From JAVVEG01 sp041751425 (GTDB lineage Bacteria; Pseudomonadota; Gammaproteobacteria; Pseudomonadales; Pseudohongiellaceae): a DNA stretch of 64,000 nucleotides. The DNA lies in contig JBGSXL010000008.1 of assembly GCA_041751425.1 (NCBI GenBank), positions 124,001-188,000 of the forward strand. The letters run 5' to 3'. Positions 44,276-53,103 of the stretch are shown in pieces (the stretch's first letter is position 1; every line of letters begins with the position of its first letter). Made by a program: the position numbers and the translations under genes. The notes under the pieces were generated by a model. That model did no database searches and was not told the DNA's origin. It worked only from the letters and a program-made list of their open reading frames with translations.

Positions 44276-45283
44276 ATGATGACTGACAAACGAAAGAATA
44301 TGGATAATGCCGTGTCGGAGGCAACGCTGCTGCAGAGCGCGTTACGCACCATTGGAATCGAGCAACAGGCGATCGCCAATCTGAGCGCGAAGATCGACAG
44401 CACATTCGCCGAAGCCTGCCAACTCATGCTGGCCTGCACCGGTCGCATCGTCGTCATAGGCATGGGTAAGTCGGGTCACATCGCACGCAAAATTGCTGCC
44501 ACCCTCTCCAGTACCGGTTCCCCCGCCATGTTTGTGCATCCCGCTGAAGCCAGCCATGGTGACATGGGCATGATCACGGAAAGGGATGTCGTTCTTGCCT
44601 TGTCCAACTCGGGCACCACCACGGAGGTGCTTACTTTGTTGCCCTTGCTGAAACGCAAAGGTATTCCTCTGATAAGCATGACAGGAGATGCGAACTCAGT
44701 TATCGCACAAACCGCGACAGTGAATCTCGATGCCAGTGTGATTGAAGAAGCCTGCCCTCTGGGACAAGCGCCTACCGCCAGCACAACAGTTGCGCTGGTA
44801 CTGGGTGACGCCCTGGCCATGGCCTTACTGGAAGCACGCGGATTCACCCGCGAAGATTTTGCCTTCTCCCATCCCGGCGGTAAACTCGGTCGGCGTCTGC
44901 TTCTCAAAGTAAAAGACATAATGCACAGCGGTTCGGCTATACCCAGAGTCACTGAAAGCACCCTGCTTAAGGATGCTCTGCTGGAAATAAGCAGCAAGGG
45001 CCTGGGCATGACCACTGTCACTGGGGCACAGGGCGAGTTGACCGGTGTTTTTACCGATGGGGATTTGCGCCGCAGTATAGATGCCGGAAAAGATATACAC
45101 GCTACCTTGATGCGCGATGTCATGTCGGCGCAAGGCATAAAAATACGCGAATCTGCATTGGCTACTGAAGCGGCGAATGTGATGCAGGAAAATAGTGTCT
45201 ATACTCTGCTGGTTGTCGATGTTGACAATAAATTATCGGGTATTGTCCGCATGCATGATCTTTTGCAAGCCAATGTTTTGTGA
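44276..45283 (+). CDS. kdsD: Arabinose-5-phosphate isomerase KdsD
   Basis: KdsD converts ribulose-5-phosphate to arabinose-5-phosphate for Kdo synthesis. The 335-residue product has a SIS domain (VVIGMGKSGHIARKIAATLSS near 60, SNSGTTTEVL near 110) and two C-terminal CBS motifs (about 210-330). GGAAAG precedes the first of two close ATGs. Confidence 0.96.
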   Translation: MMTDKRKNMDNAVSEATLLQSALRTIGIEQQAIANLSAKIDSTFAEACQLMLACTGRIVVIGMGKSGHIARKIAATLSSTGSPAMFVHPAEASHGDMGMITERDVVLALSNSGTTTEVLTLLPLLKRKGIPLISMTGDANSVIAQTATVNLDASVIEEACPLGQAPTASTTVALVLGDALAMALLEARGFTREDFAFSHPGGKLGRRLLLKVKDIMHSGSAIPRVTESTLLKDALLEISSKGLGMTTVTGAQGELTGVFTDGDLRRSIDAGKDIHATLMRDVMSAQGIKIRESALATEAANVMQENSVYTLLVVDVDNKLSGIVRMHDLLQANVL

Positions 45284-45303
45284 TTCAGACATATGAGTAA
45301 ACC

Positions 45304-45843
45304 ATGCTGTTCAATTTAGAACCCAGTGACATCATTCAGCGCGCTCGCAACGTCCGCTTGCTGGTGCTGGACGTGGATGGCGTACTCACCAGTGGCGCGC
45401 TTTTCTACACCAGTAGCGGTGAAGAGATCAAAGCGTTTTGTACTTTAGACGGTCAGGGTATCAAGCTGTTGCAGGAAAGTGGTATCAACGTCGCCATCAT
45501 CAGCGGCAGAAGCTCACCGTTGCTGTCGCGTCGCGCCGACAATCTGGGCATCACAATGCTGTATCAGGGTCGGGAGGACAAGCTGACCGCTCTCACAGAG
45601 TTGTGTGATACACATCAGTACAAACTCTCTGAAATAGCCTATGCTGGCGATGATTTGCCAGATATCAAACCGTTGCTGGCAGTGGCGCTTGGGTTTACTG
45701 TGCCCAATGCCCACCAAAGTGTGCTGGAAAAGGCACATGCCCGCACAGAGCATGCCGGAGGTAGTGGCGCTGTAAGAGAAATAGCGGACTTCATTCTGCA
45801 GGCTCAGGAAAAATACGAGGCAGCCATTGCGCGCTTCCTTTAG
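45304..45843 (+). CDS. kdsC: 3-deoxy-D-manno-octulosonate 8-phosphate phosphatase KdsC
   Basis: KdsC dephosphorylates Kdo-8-phosphate. It is a 179-residue haloacid-dehalogenase phosphatase without a large cap. Motif I is LDVDGVLTSG near residues 21-30, motif II is IISGRSS near 67, and motif IV is AGDDLPDIKPL near 119. It lies 20 bases after kdsD and 18 before lptC. Confidence 0.96.
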   Translation: MLFNLEPSDIIQRARNVRLLVLDVDGVLTSGALFYTSSGEEIKAFCTLDGQGIKLLQESGINVAIISGRSSPLLSRRADNLGITMLYQGREDKLTALTELCDTHQYKLSEIAYAGDDLPDIKPLLAVALGFTVPNAHQSVLEKAHARTEHAGGSGAVREIADFILQAQEKYEAAIARFL

Positions 45844-45861
45844 AACCGGAGCCAGCTCACC

Positions 45862-46467
45862 ATGAACAAGATCTGGTACTTACTTATTGTCCCCAGTCTG
45901 CTTTTGCTGTTGATACTTGACAGACCAAGTCTATTGCCGCAAAGCAATCAGAGCAGTGGCATGCTGGACAGGGCTGAGGTGGATTTCGACTCTTGGTCAA
46001 CTGGTATAAATTCAATTCTGTTCGATGTGAACGGGCAGATTGAATACACTCTGCAGGCAGCACGACAGGTGCATTTCCTGGATGATACAACTGAGCTGGA
46101 CAGACCGTTCCTGCGAATTTATCAACCTACCGGCGAAAGCTGGAATATCCTTGCCAGCTCAGGCAGAATCCTGCCTGAGCTGGAAAATAGGGAATTGTCC
46201 GGGAATTCTACCAACATCTCGCGAATCGATCTTATTGACGATGTTGAGTTGTACCAAACTGATGACTTTGGCAACCGCACGGTACTGCGAACCGCGTTTC
46301 TGAGCGTTGACCCCGCCTTGGAAACATTGACTACCGATTTACCGGTCCATTTGAGCAGCAAATTTATTGAACAAACAGCGGTAGGTATGCACGCTGATCT
46401 GATACAAAATACCGTGACATTTTCGTCACAGGTTAGAGGCATCTATGATACAAATGCGCCACGCTAA
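45862..46467 (+). CDS. lptC: LPS export protein LptC
   Basis: LptC is the inner-membrane-anchored bitopic protein that passes lipopolysaccharide from LptBFG to LptA. The 201-residue product has one N-terminal membrane segment (about residues 4-18) and a periplasmic beta-jellyroll rich in alternating polar and hydrophobic residues (about 40-195). The stop lies inside the start region of lptA, a 23-base overlap. Confidence 0.92.
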   Translation: MNKIWYLLIVPSLLLLLILDRPSLLPQSNQSSGMLDRAEVDFDSWSTGINSILFDVNGQIEYTLQAARQVHFLDDTTELDRPFLRIYQPTGESWNILASSGRILPELENRELSGNSTNISRIDLIDDVELYQTDDFGNRTVLRTAFLSVDPALETLTTDLPVHLSSKFIEQTAVGMHADLIQNTVTFSSQVRGIYDTNAPR

Positions 46468-47053
46468 AATGCAGATTGCTAAAATGCAGTTTTCTAAAGA
46501 GTCAGGTAGAACAAAAATTTTCAGTCGCAGCGTGGACAACCGTGCCTATAGATTACTGCCTGCAATTTTCATGGGATTGTGTGCGGCTGGATTGCTTTCC
46601 GTGACATCCACAACCTGGAGCCTGAGCGCTGATCGTGATCAGGAGGTGAGTTATACCGCCGATGGTAATACCACCATTTCAACAACGGATGGCCTGCGAA
46701 TTGTCACGGTGCGAGACAATGTATTCATTAAACAGGGAAGCATGGAATTGCGCGGCCAGATAGCAGTATTTGAGTATGACCAACGCAGCAGTGAATTACG
46801 CAAAGTCTCCGTCACAGGGAACCCTGCCAGTTTCCAGCAGCAGCCTAGTGAAAGCAGCAGTTTGATCACAGGCACCAGCACAAATATCTACTATCATGCC
46901 GGCGAAGATTATCTGGTTGAATTGATTGGCTCTGCCAGTTTCACCCAGGATGGATCTGTGATGAATTGTGTGGAAATACGCCATTTGGTCAACGCTGGTA
47001 CCACAGAAATGACCGGACCCTGCAGCGGTGTCCTACCGCCACAGAATAACTGA
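46445..47053 (+). CDS. lptA: LPS transport periplasmic protein LptA
   Basis: LptA forms the periplasmic bridge for lipopolysaccharide. The 202-residue frame has an unusually long N-region before its signal peptide (about 36-58, ending SLSA). The OstA-type jellyroll follows (SYTADGNTTIST, VFIKQGSMELRGQIAVFEY). Several ATGs occur in the first 14 codons because of a 15-bp tandem duplication at 46463-46492 (GCTAAAATGCAGNTT type), so the true start may be later than 46445. The stop overlaps the lptB start (TGATG). Confidence 0.92.
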   Translation: MIQMRHAKMQIAKMQFSKESGRTKIFSRSVDNRAYRLLPAIFMGLCAAGLLSVTSTTWSLSADRDQEVSYTADGNTTISTTDGLRIVTVRDNVFIKQGSMELRGQIAVFEYDQRSSELRKVSVTGNPASFQQQPSESSSLITGTSTNIYYHAGEDYLVELIGSASFTQDGSVMNCVEIRHLVNAGTTEMTGPCSGVLPPQNN

Positions 47054-47778
47054 TGGCAACTCTGAAAGCTGTCAATCTTGCCAAAGCTTATAAAGGCAAG
47101 CCGGTTGTCAGAGATGTTTCTCTCAGCCTGGACAGTGGCCAGATAGTCGGTTTGCTGGGCCCCAATGGTGCTGGCAAAACCACGTGTTTTTACATGATCG
47201 TAGGTCTTGTCAAATCAGATGCGGGCTCCATCTTTCTGAACCAAAGCAACTTAACCGAACTCCCCATGCATGCCAGAGCGCAACGCGGTCTGGGCTACCT
47301 TCCGCAGGACTCCTCCATTTTCAGGAATCTGACAGTCGCGCAGAATATTCTCGCTATCCTGGAAACCCGCAAAGACCTGAGCAAACAGCAGCGTGAGGAG
47401 AAACTGGAGAGCTTGTTGCAGGAGTTTCATATTGTGCATATACGCAATAATCGGGGTCTGAGCCTGTCCGGCGGTGAGAGACGACGTACTGAAATAGCGC
47501 GCGCCCTGGCTACCGATCCAGATTTCATACTGCTGGACGAACCTTTTGCCGGTGTAGATCCTATTTCCGTCGGCGATATTAAAAGCATTATCGAACACCT
47601 GAAATCTCGCGGCATTGGCGTTCTGCTCACTGATCACAATGTCCGTGAAACGCTCGATATCTGTGAAAAGGCCTATATTGTCAGTGAAGGTCAGATCATC
47701 GCCGAAGGGGATCCTGAGCTGATTCTTTCCAATCAAAAAGTCCGTGACGTCTACCTCGGTCATCAGTTCCGGATTTGA
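47053..47778 (+). CDS. lptB: LPS export ABC transporter ATP-binding protein LptB
   Basis: LptB is the cytoplasmic ATPase that powers LPS extraction together with LptF and LptG, which are not in this window. The 241-residue product has Walker A GPNGAGKTT near residues 36-44, the Q-loop, the ABC signature LSGGERRRTEIARAL near 138-152, Walker B FILLDEPFAGVDP near 158-170 and the H-loop LLTDHN near 193. Confidence 0.98.
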   Translation: MATLKAVNLAKAYKGKPVVRDVSLSLDSGQIVGLLGPNGAGKTTCFYMIVGLVKSDAGSIFLNQSNLTELPMHARAQRGLGYLPQDSSIFRNLTVAQNILAILETRKDLSKQQREEKLESLLQEFHIVHIRNNRGLSLSGGERRRTEIARALATDPDFILLDEPFAGVDPISVGDIKSIIEHLKSRGIGVLLTDHNVRETLDICEKAYIVSEGQIIAEGDPELILSNQKVRDVYLGHQFRI

Positions 47779-47994
47779 TCGCCCACTGTTTATAAATGAA
47801 TTCCGTATACCCTGATTTCGGGTGTTGCAAAAATAATGATGAATCGGCATGATGCTTGCTAGTGAACGTCAAGAGAGCGTCAAGAGCATGCCAGCTCCTC
47901 CCTGCTGCCTCCTTTAAAAACCAAGCGTTCGCGGTGTTTTGTTGTTGAATTATTTGAACTAAGTTGTATCTGACATGAAGATTCGCACGCCACT

Positions 47995-49560
47995 ATGAAA
48001 CTTTCGCTACAGCTCAAGATGGGTCAGCAGCTGACTATGACCCCACAGCTGCAGCAAGCGATTCGCCTACTCCAGCTTTCCACACTCGATCTGCAACAAG
48101 AAATCCATCAGGCACTTGAATCCAATCCCATGCTGGAAGTGGATGAAAGTGATGACTCCTATGACGCCCGCGAAAGTCAGGACAACGATCAGGATTCTAA
48201 TTCCAGCACTGTTTCAGATGACTTCAATCCTGATTTGAGCCATGACAGCTTCGAGGGCATGGATAACCGTCTGGGCGCAGAATACAACAGCAATGAGCAG
48301 CAAAGTACAGAGGACACAGGCGAGTCGCGTTGGGAAGAAAATATCCCTCAGGATTTGGCCGTCGACACCAGTTGGGACGATATTTACCAGAGCAGTTATA
48401 CATCGGGGGGTAGTTCCGGGGACAGCGAAGGTTACGACTTTGAATCGCGCAACAGTGTTGAGGAAACGCTGCAGGATCACCTGCTCTGGCAACTCAATCT
48501 GACGCATATGTCAGAAACTGACAAAACCATAGGTTTATCCATCATCGATGCTATCGATGCCAACGGTATGTTGACTGTCACTCTGGAGTCTATCCACGCC
48601 GGACTGATCAGACAGCTGGATGTGGATCTGGAAGAGGTTGTCGCCGTACTGCACAGGATTCAGCAATTTGATCCTGTTGGTGTGGGTTATCGTGATCTGT
48701 CTGAATGCCTGCTGATTCAATTGAACCAGGTAGAGAAGCGTGATGAAACCCCACCTATCAGCCATGCCAAAATAATCGTGCGCGATCATCTCAGCGCACT
48801 CGGAAGTCGCGACTATGCTTTGATCATGCGGCAAACCCGATTGAAAGAACCGGAGCTCAGTGCCGCCATCGCAGTGATAGAGCGTTTGAATCCGCGCCCG
48901 GGTGCCGATATTGCACCCCCCTCCACCGCTTATATTGTCCCCGATGTATTTGTCACCAAAGATAATCTCAGTGGCCGCTGGCGCGTTGAATTGAACCCGG
49001 AAACCACTCCGCGCATCCGCATCAATCCCGACTACGCTTCCCTGGTGAAGCGCGCCGACAGCAGCAACGACAACAGCTATCTGCGCGACAACTTACAGGA
49101 AGCACGCTGGTTTCTGAAAAGTCTGCAAAGCCGCAATGAAACCCTGATGAAAGTAGCAACGCGCATAGTAGAACATCAGCAGGGCTTTCTGAATTTCGGC
49201 GAAGAAGCGATGAAACCGTTGGTTCTGCATGATATTGCCGAAGCGGTAGGCATGCATGAGTCCACCATATCGCGAGTGACAACGCAAAAGTATATGCACA
49301 CACCGAAAGGGATTTTCGAGCTCAAATACTTCTTCTCCAGTCATGTCAGTACGGCGGGCGGCGGCGAATGCTCCTCAACGGCTATTCGCGCCCTGATCAA
49401 GAAAATGGTGGCCGCAGAGAATACCCGTAAGCCCTTGAGCGATAGCAGAATTACTGAAATGCTGGAGGAACAGGGCATTAATGTAGCAAGGCGCACTATA
49501 GCCAAGTACCGTGAGTCACTCGCCATACCTCCATCCAATGAACGAAAAAAGCTGGGTTGA
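47995..49560 (+). CDS. rpoN: RNA polymerase sigma-54 factor RpoN
   Basis: RpoN directs RNA polymerase to -24/-12 promoters that need enhancer-binding activators. The 521-residue product has the glutamine- and leucine-rich region I (MGQQLTMTPQLQQAIRLLQL near 9-28), the acidic region II (about 50-125), the core-binding domain, and the RpoN box ARRTIAKYRE near residue 500. It lies about 215 bases after lptB. Thirty-eight bases past the stop, a MITE-like element occupies the place where hpf is usually found. Confidence 0.98.
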   Translation: MKLSLQLKMGQQLTMTPQLQQAIRLLQLSTLDLQQEIHQALESNPMLEVDESDDSYDARESQDNDQDSNSSTVSDDFNPDLSHDSFEGMDNRLGAEYNSNEQQSTEDTGESRWEENIPQDLAVDTSWDDIYQSSYTSGGSSGDSEGYDFESRNSVEETLQDHLLWQLNLTHMSETDKTIGLSIIDAIDANGMLTVTLESIHAGLIRQLDVDLEEVVAVLHRIQQFDPVGVGYRDLSECLLIQLNQVEKRDETPPISHAKIIVRDHLSALGSRDYALIMRQTRLKEPELSAAIAVIERLNPRPGADIAPPSTAYIVPDVFVTKDNLSGRWRVELNPETTPRIRINPDYASLVKRADSSNDNSYLRDNLQEARWFLKSLQSRNETLMKVATRIVEHQQGFLNFGEEAMKPLVLHDIAEAVGMHESTISRVTTQKYMHTPKGIFELKYFFSSHVSTAGGGECSSTAIRALIKKMVAAENTRKPLSDSRITEMLEEQGINVARRTIAKYRESLAIPPSNERKKLG

Positions 49561-49598
49561 ATCGAAAATATTTCCGAGTAGCTGGCCCAGCAATGCCA

Positions 49599-49863
49599 GG
49601 GAACCTCTGAACAAGTCTATGGTCGCTCTGCGGATTCTGGCGCGTGCTTCTGCAAGGCGTCGTGAGCCGCCAATGGCCGTAGCCCTTGGCAAGCGCGACA
49701 ACGCGGCAGAAGTACGCGCCAGGACCCGTCCGTAGGAGCCTTCAGCCGATTTCACTGACTGCGTTGCACTTCCTTGACAGGCGGACGCATGCCTGCGAAA
49801 GTGCGCCTTGACAGCGAAATCGGCTGAAGGCCAGAGCGGTCATAGACTTATTCAGAGGTTCCC
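49599..49863. mobile_element. 265-bp MITE-like inverted-repeat element
   Basis: The element begins GGGAACCTCTGAACAAGTCT at 49599 and ends with the inverted copy at 49863. The 32-base terminal repeats (49599-49630 and 49832-49863) match at 29 positions by my count. Inside the right half is a second inverted repeat of about 19 bases (CCTTCAGCCGATTTC type, near 49739-49757 and 49812-49830). No transposase gene is present. I see no clear target-site duplication. Size, terminal repeats and lack of coding fit a miniature inverted-repeat transposable element moved by a transposase in trans. Confidence 0.85.
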
Positions 49864-49902
49864 TTGAATCAGCCGCTCAAATTCAGGAGAAACGTTCCCA
49901 CA

Positions 49903-50352
49903 ATGCAACTTGATACCATACTTACCCCGGGGCGCAGCTATTGCAACCTTGCAGGAGTCAGTAAAAAGCGCTTTTTGACTACCGTTAGTGAATTGATTGC
50001 CGACGATACAGGGTTCCTGTCAGCTGATGCCGTATACACAGCCCTGCTCGCGCGCGAGCAGTTGGGCAGCACCGGCATCGGCAATGGTATTGCGATTCCC
50101 CATTGTCGAGTTGGCGATTGCACACAAATTATTGGCGCGCTCATCAAACTTGATGAGGGTATTGATTTCGATGCCGTGGACTCTCAATCGGTAGACCTGC
50201 TTTTTGTGCTGATTGTGCCGGCCCAGGAAACGGACGAACATTTGCGCGTGCTGGGTGCTTTGGCAGAACGCTTTCACCAACCGGAGTTCTGCAATGCGTT
50301 ACGCAAAGCGCAAACCGACATTGAACTATACGAAACTGCTGTAAATTTCTGA
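49903..50352 (+). CDS. ptsN: Nitrogen-PTS EIIA component PtsN
   Basis: PtsN (EIIA-Ntr) is the last phosphate acceptor of the nitrogen-related PTS and regulates potassium transport and other targets. The ATG at 49903 (MQLDTILTPGRSY) gives 149 residues. The phosphorylated histidine is in GIAIPHCRV near residue 66. An AGGAGA lies 12 bases upstream, a little far. The gene starts 40 bases past the MITE-like element, whose insertion may have changed its promoter. Confidence 0.95.
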   Translation: MQLDTILTPGRSYCNLAGVSKKRFLTTVSELIADDTGFLSADAVYTALLAREQLGSTGIGNGIAIPHCRVGDCTQIIGALIKLDEGIDFDAVDSQSVDLLFVLIVPAQETDEHLRVLGALAERFHQPEFCNALRKAQTDIELYETAVNF

Positions 50353-50391
50353 ACACGGCAATCGGTCATTTTCCAACAGGCGAAATCACGC

Positions 50392-51255
50392 GTGAAACTA
50401 CTTATCATCAGTGGCAGATCCGGCTCGGGAAAGAGTACAGCGCTGAATGTGCTGGAAGACCAGGGTTACTATTGCATTGATAATTTGCCCGCGAGTCTGT
50501 TGCCAGCACTGGTGGCCAGAGTTACCCGCCAGGAAAGCGATTTACCGAAAATTGCCGTGAGCATTGACGCGCGCAATATATCTTCCGATTTGAAAAAAGT
50601 ACCACAGATAATCGCCGAACTCGATCCGGAAAAAATAAGTCCCGAAATTATATTTCTGGATGCAAACAGTCCTACGTTGATCAAGCGTTTCAGTGAAAGC
50701 CGTCGTAAACACCCACTGACAACCGAAACTGTAGGCCTGCGCGAAGCAATAATCAAAGAGCGGGAACTCCTGGAGCCAATCGCTGCGCTGGCGAATCTTT
50801 CCATTGATACCAGCGATATGTCTTTGCACCAACTGCGCGACACCATTAAGGGCCGGGTGGTTGAACGCAAAAACAACACGCTCGCACTTCTGTTTCAATC
50901 ATTTGGTTACAAGAATGGTGTGCCCATTGATGCCGACATTGTATTTGATATTCGCTGTCTGCCAAACCCATATTGGGATACAACTTTGCGGCCACTGACA
51001 GGTCTTGATGAACCGGTGAAAGATTTTCTCGGCACATATACGGATGTGCAGGAAATGTTTGAAGATATCAGCACATTTCTGCAGAAATGGCTGCCCAGAT
51101 TTGCGGACAGCAATCGCAGTTATATGACCGTAGCAGTGGGCTGCACCGGCGGTCAACATCGCTCTGTCTTCATGTGTGAAAAGCTTAAAGCAGCTTTCGC
51201 CACTACCACAACCAATGTGCAGGTAATGCACCGTGAACTGGCGCGTAGAAGCTGA
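50392..51255 (+). CDS. rapZ: RNase adapter protein RapZ
   Basis: RapZ binds the small RNA GlmZ and targets it to RNase E, controlling glucosamine-6-phosphate synthase, and so feeds back on envelope precursors. The 287-residue product starts at GTG (50392). It has Walker A SGRSGSGKSTAL near residues 7-18 and the C-terminal RNA-binding region with VGCTGGQHRSV near 250. It sits 39 bases after ptsN and is followed at once by ptsO. Confidence 0.96.
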   Translation: MKLLIISGRSGSGKSTALNVLEDQGYYCIDNLPASLLPALVARVTRQESDLPKIAVSIDARNISSDLKKVPQIIAELDPEKISPEIIFLDANSPTLIKRFSESRRKHPLTTETVGLREAIIKERELLEPIAALANLSIDTSDMSLHQLRDTIKGRVVERKNNTLALLFQSFGYKNGVPIDADIVFDIRCLPNPYWDTTLRPLTGLDEPVKDFLGTYTDVQEMFEDISTFLQKWLPRFADSNRSYMTVAVGCTGGQHRSVFMCEKLKAAFATTTTNVQVMHRELARRS

Positions 51256-51260
51256 ATTAA

Positions 51261-51527
51261 ATGATCAAGTCAACAATAACTATAATCAACAAAACCGGCT
51301 TGCATGCGCGTGCAGCGGCTAAGTTTGCGGCGACCGCAGCGGCACATAAAAGCAGCGTTAAAGTGGGCATTGAGAAACTGGTGGATGGTAAAAGTATCCT
51401 GTCACTAATGATGCTGGCAGCGAGTAAAGGTACCGTGTTGAACATCATTGTCGATGGCGAAGACGAACAGGATGCCTTCCTGGCTATCAATACATTGGTT
51501 GAGAACTTTTTCGAGGAAGGCGAATAG
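51261..51527 (+). CDS. ptsO: Nitrogen-PTS phosphocarrier NPr
   Basis: This HPr-like carrier passes phosphate from EI-Ntr (PtsP) to PtsN. The 88-residue product has the active-site histidine in NKTGLHARAAAKFA near residue 16, and Ser46 lies in DGKSILSLMMLAA. It starts 5 bases after rapZ and stops 4 bases before darP. Confidence 0.97.
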   Translation: MIKSTITIINKTGLHARAAAKFAATAAAHKSSVKVGIEKLVDGKSILSLMMLAASKGTVLNIIVDGEDEQDAFLAINTLVENFFEEGE

Positions 51528-51531
51528 AGTC

Positions 51532-52047
51532 ATGAAGCAATTTACGGATGATAACGAAGAAGTCCGACCGGACAGTAAAACGCGCAAAAAGAAGGACATG
51601 ATTGCTCTGCAAAAGCTGGGCGAAGAACTTGTTACGCTGAATAAAAAGCAGTTGGCGAAACTACCGCTACCGGAAATACTTGTGCTGGCTATAAAAGAAA
51701 TGGAACGCATTCCCAACAGTAATGAAGCGAAGCGTCGGCACTTGCAGTATATCGGCCGCGTCATGCGAGACTGCGATCATGAGAGCATTCAGAAAGAGCT
51801 GGACAGAATGCGCACACCAGACATCTCGCAGGTTCGCCGCGCACAAGAGATAGAACGTTGGGGTGAACGCCTTCTGGAAGGCGGGGAAGATGCCATCAAC
51901 AGTTTCGTTGAATCTTTTCCAATGTCAGAGCGTCAGACTTTACGCCAGATTCAACGCAACTACGCCAATGCGCTTAACAAGGATGAAACAGAGACGCGAG
52001 TACATCGGCGCAAACTACTGGATTACATCAAAACTTTCATCGAGTAA
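51532..52047 (+). CDS. darP: Ribosome biogenesis factor DarP (YjgA)
   Basis: DarP (YjgA) binds late 50S precursors and helps mature the peptidyl-transferase centre. The ATG at 51532 gives 171 residues of mostly helical, highly charged sequence: RKKKDMIALQKLGEELVTLNK-type stretch near residues 19-38, KLPLPEILVLAIKEMERI near 43, RRHLQYIGRVMRD near 67. It follows ptsO by four bases. In P. aeruginosa the gene lies elsewhere as I recall. Confidence 0.93.
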   Translation: MKQFTDDNEEVRPDSKTRKKKDMIALQKLGEELVTLNKKQLAKLPLPEILVLAIKEMERIPNSNEAKRRHLQYIGRVMRDCDHESIQKELDRMRTPDISQVRRAQEIERWGERLLEGGEDAINSFVESFPMSERQTLRQIQRNYANALNKDETETRVHRRKLLDYIKTFIE

Positions 52048-52080
52048 GCGCTGGTTGCTACACAAATTCACCAGAACTTA

Positions 52081-52971
52081 TCAGTCAGTCGTCGCGAAAA
52101 GCCGCATCAGATTTTCACGTAGCCAGCGGTGAGATTGATCGCTGTCAGCCTGACGATGCCAGTATAGATGCATATCCATTGGTGGCACTACGAATGGCAG
52201 ATCGAGTAAAGTCATATCGTAGTGCTCTGCCAGGAATCTGGGTACCGTCATAACCAGATCTGTGGCATAAACCACCGCTGCTGCCACGCGATAGTGTTGC
52301 ACGCGCAGATGTATTCTTCTTTCCTTATCATGCTTCAACAGCGCAAGATCTACCTGACCAAGACCCTTCTTGCGGCTGGAAACGTGAATATGCTGCAGCG
52401 CCATATAGTTTTCCAATGTTAATTCCTGCTCCACAATGGGATGGCCGTTTCTTACCGCACAAACATATTCACCTTTGATCAATGACTCATGAAAAATATG
52501 CGGATCTTCTATGACGGGGACATCCACAGCAAAATCCAGCTCACCTCTGGAAAGATTGCGCACCAGCTCATGGCGCTTAACATAATAGCTCTGCAACCCC
52601 AGGCGCGGTGACTTTTGCGCAAAGTAAGGCATCAGGCGGGGGAGCACTATCGCTTCGGCAAGATCTGTCATACTGAATTGATAAATTCGTTCGGTGTGCT
52701 CAGGGTCGAAATCTTCGCGCTCGAGTACACTTGTGTTCAAGAGGCTCAGGGCGTTGGAAATATTATGGGCAATGCTGTCGGCGACCGGCGTCGGCAACAT
52801 ACCCTTGGATGTGCGCACAAACAGCTCGTCATTGAACATTTTGCGCAGGCGCGACAAGGCATTGCTTACCGCTGGCTGTGTTATCGACAACGACCGGGCT
52901 GCCTGCGTCAGGTTTCGTTCTGTATAAATGGTATCGAATACCAGAAACAGATTAAGATCGATTTTTTTCAG
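52081..52971 (-). CDS. LysR-family transcriptional regulator, probable CTG start
   Basis: The protein has an N-terminal helix-turn-helix (ERNLTQAARSLSITQPAVSN near residues 18-37) and a substrate-binding domain. The sequence resembles the NodD/LeuO/PcaQ-like group with FDTIYTERNLTQAA. Coding similarity extends upstream to KKIDLNLFLVFDT, but the only start-like codon in that frame is CTG at 52971, with GAGG seven bases before it. An in-frame TGA lies three codons further upstream. A TTG at 52890 would cut off half of the DNA-binding domain. From CTG the product has 296 residues, normal for the family. It converges on darP and diverges from the phosphatase gene. Ligand and targets are unknown. 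Confidence 0.88.
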   Translation of the reverse strand: MKKIDLNLFLVFDTIYTERNLTQAARSLSITQPAVSNALSRLRKMFNDELFVRTSKGMLPTPVADSIAHNISNALSLLNTSVLEREDFDPEHTERIYQFSMTDLAEAIVLPRLMPYFAQKSPRLGLQSYYVKRHELVRNLSRGELDFAVDVPVIEDPHIFHESLIKGEYVCAVRNGHPIVEQELTLENYMALQHIHVSSRKKGLGQVDLALLKHDKERRIHLRVQHYRVAAAVVYATDLVMTVPRFLAEHYDMTLLDLPFVVPPMDMHLYWHRQADSDQSHRWLRENLMRLFATTD

Positions 52972-53016
52972 ACTGCAACCTCATATCTAAATAGACTCTT
53001 GACAAGCAGAGCTGGC

Positions 53017-53047
53017 ATTGATTTCATGACCAAAATTGATGCCATGA
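53017..53047. repeat. Direct repeats ATTGAT-NN-CATGA between lysR and the phosphatase gene
   Basis: ATTGATTTCATGA (53017-53029) and ATTGATGCCATGA (53035-53047) are identical at 11 of 13 positions and offset by 18 bases. They lie in the 132-base divergent region, where LysR-type regulators usually bind, but the arrangement is not a standard T-N11-A site. Confidence 0.45.
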
Positions 53048-53103
53048 ATAATATACCAAGTATTTGATAATAAAAACTGATAAGCGATACAGGTAACCTC
53101 CGA

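Noticed and set aside
52081..52890. LysR gene starting at TTG 52890
   Set aside because: This start would remove the first half of the helix-turn-helix domain, which is clearly encoded upstream in the same frame.
53078..53095. A second LexA box (CTGATAAGCGATACAG) upstream of the phosphatase gene
   Set aside because: The left half is CTGA, not CTGT, the spacer is not AT-rich, and nothing in the gene suggests SOS control.
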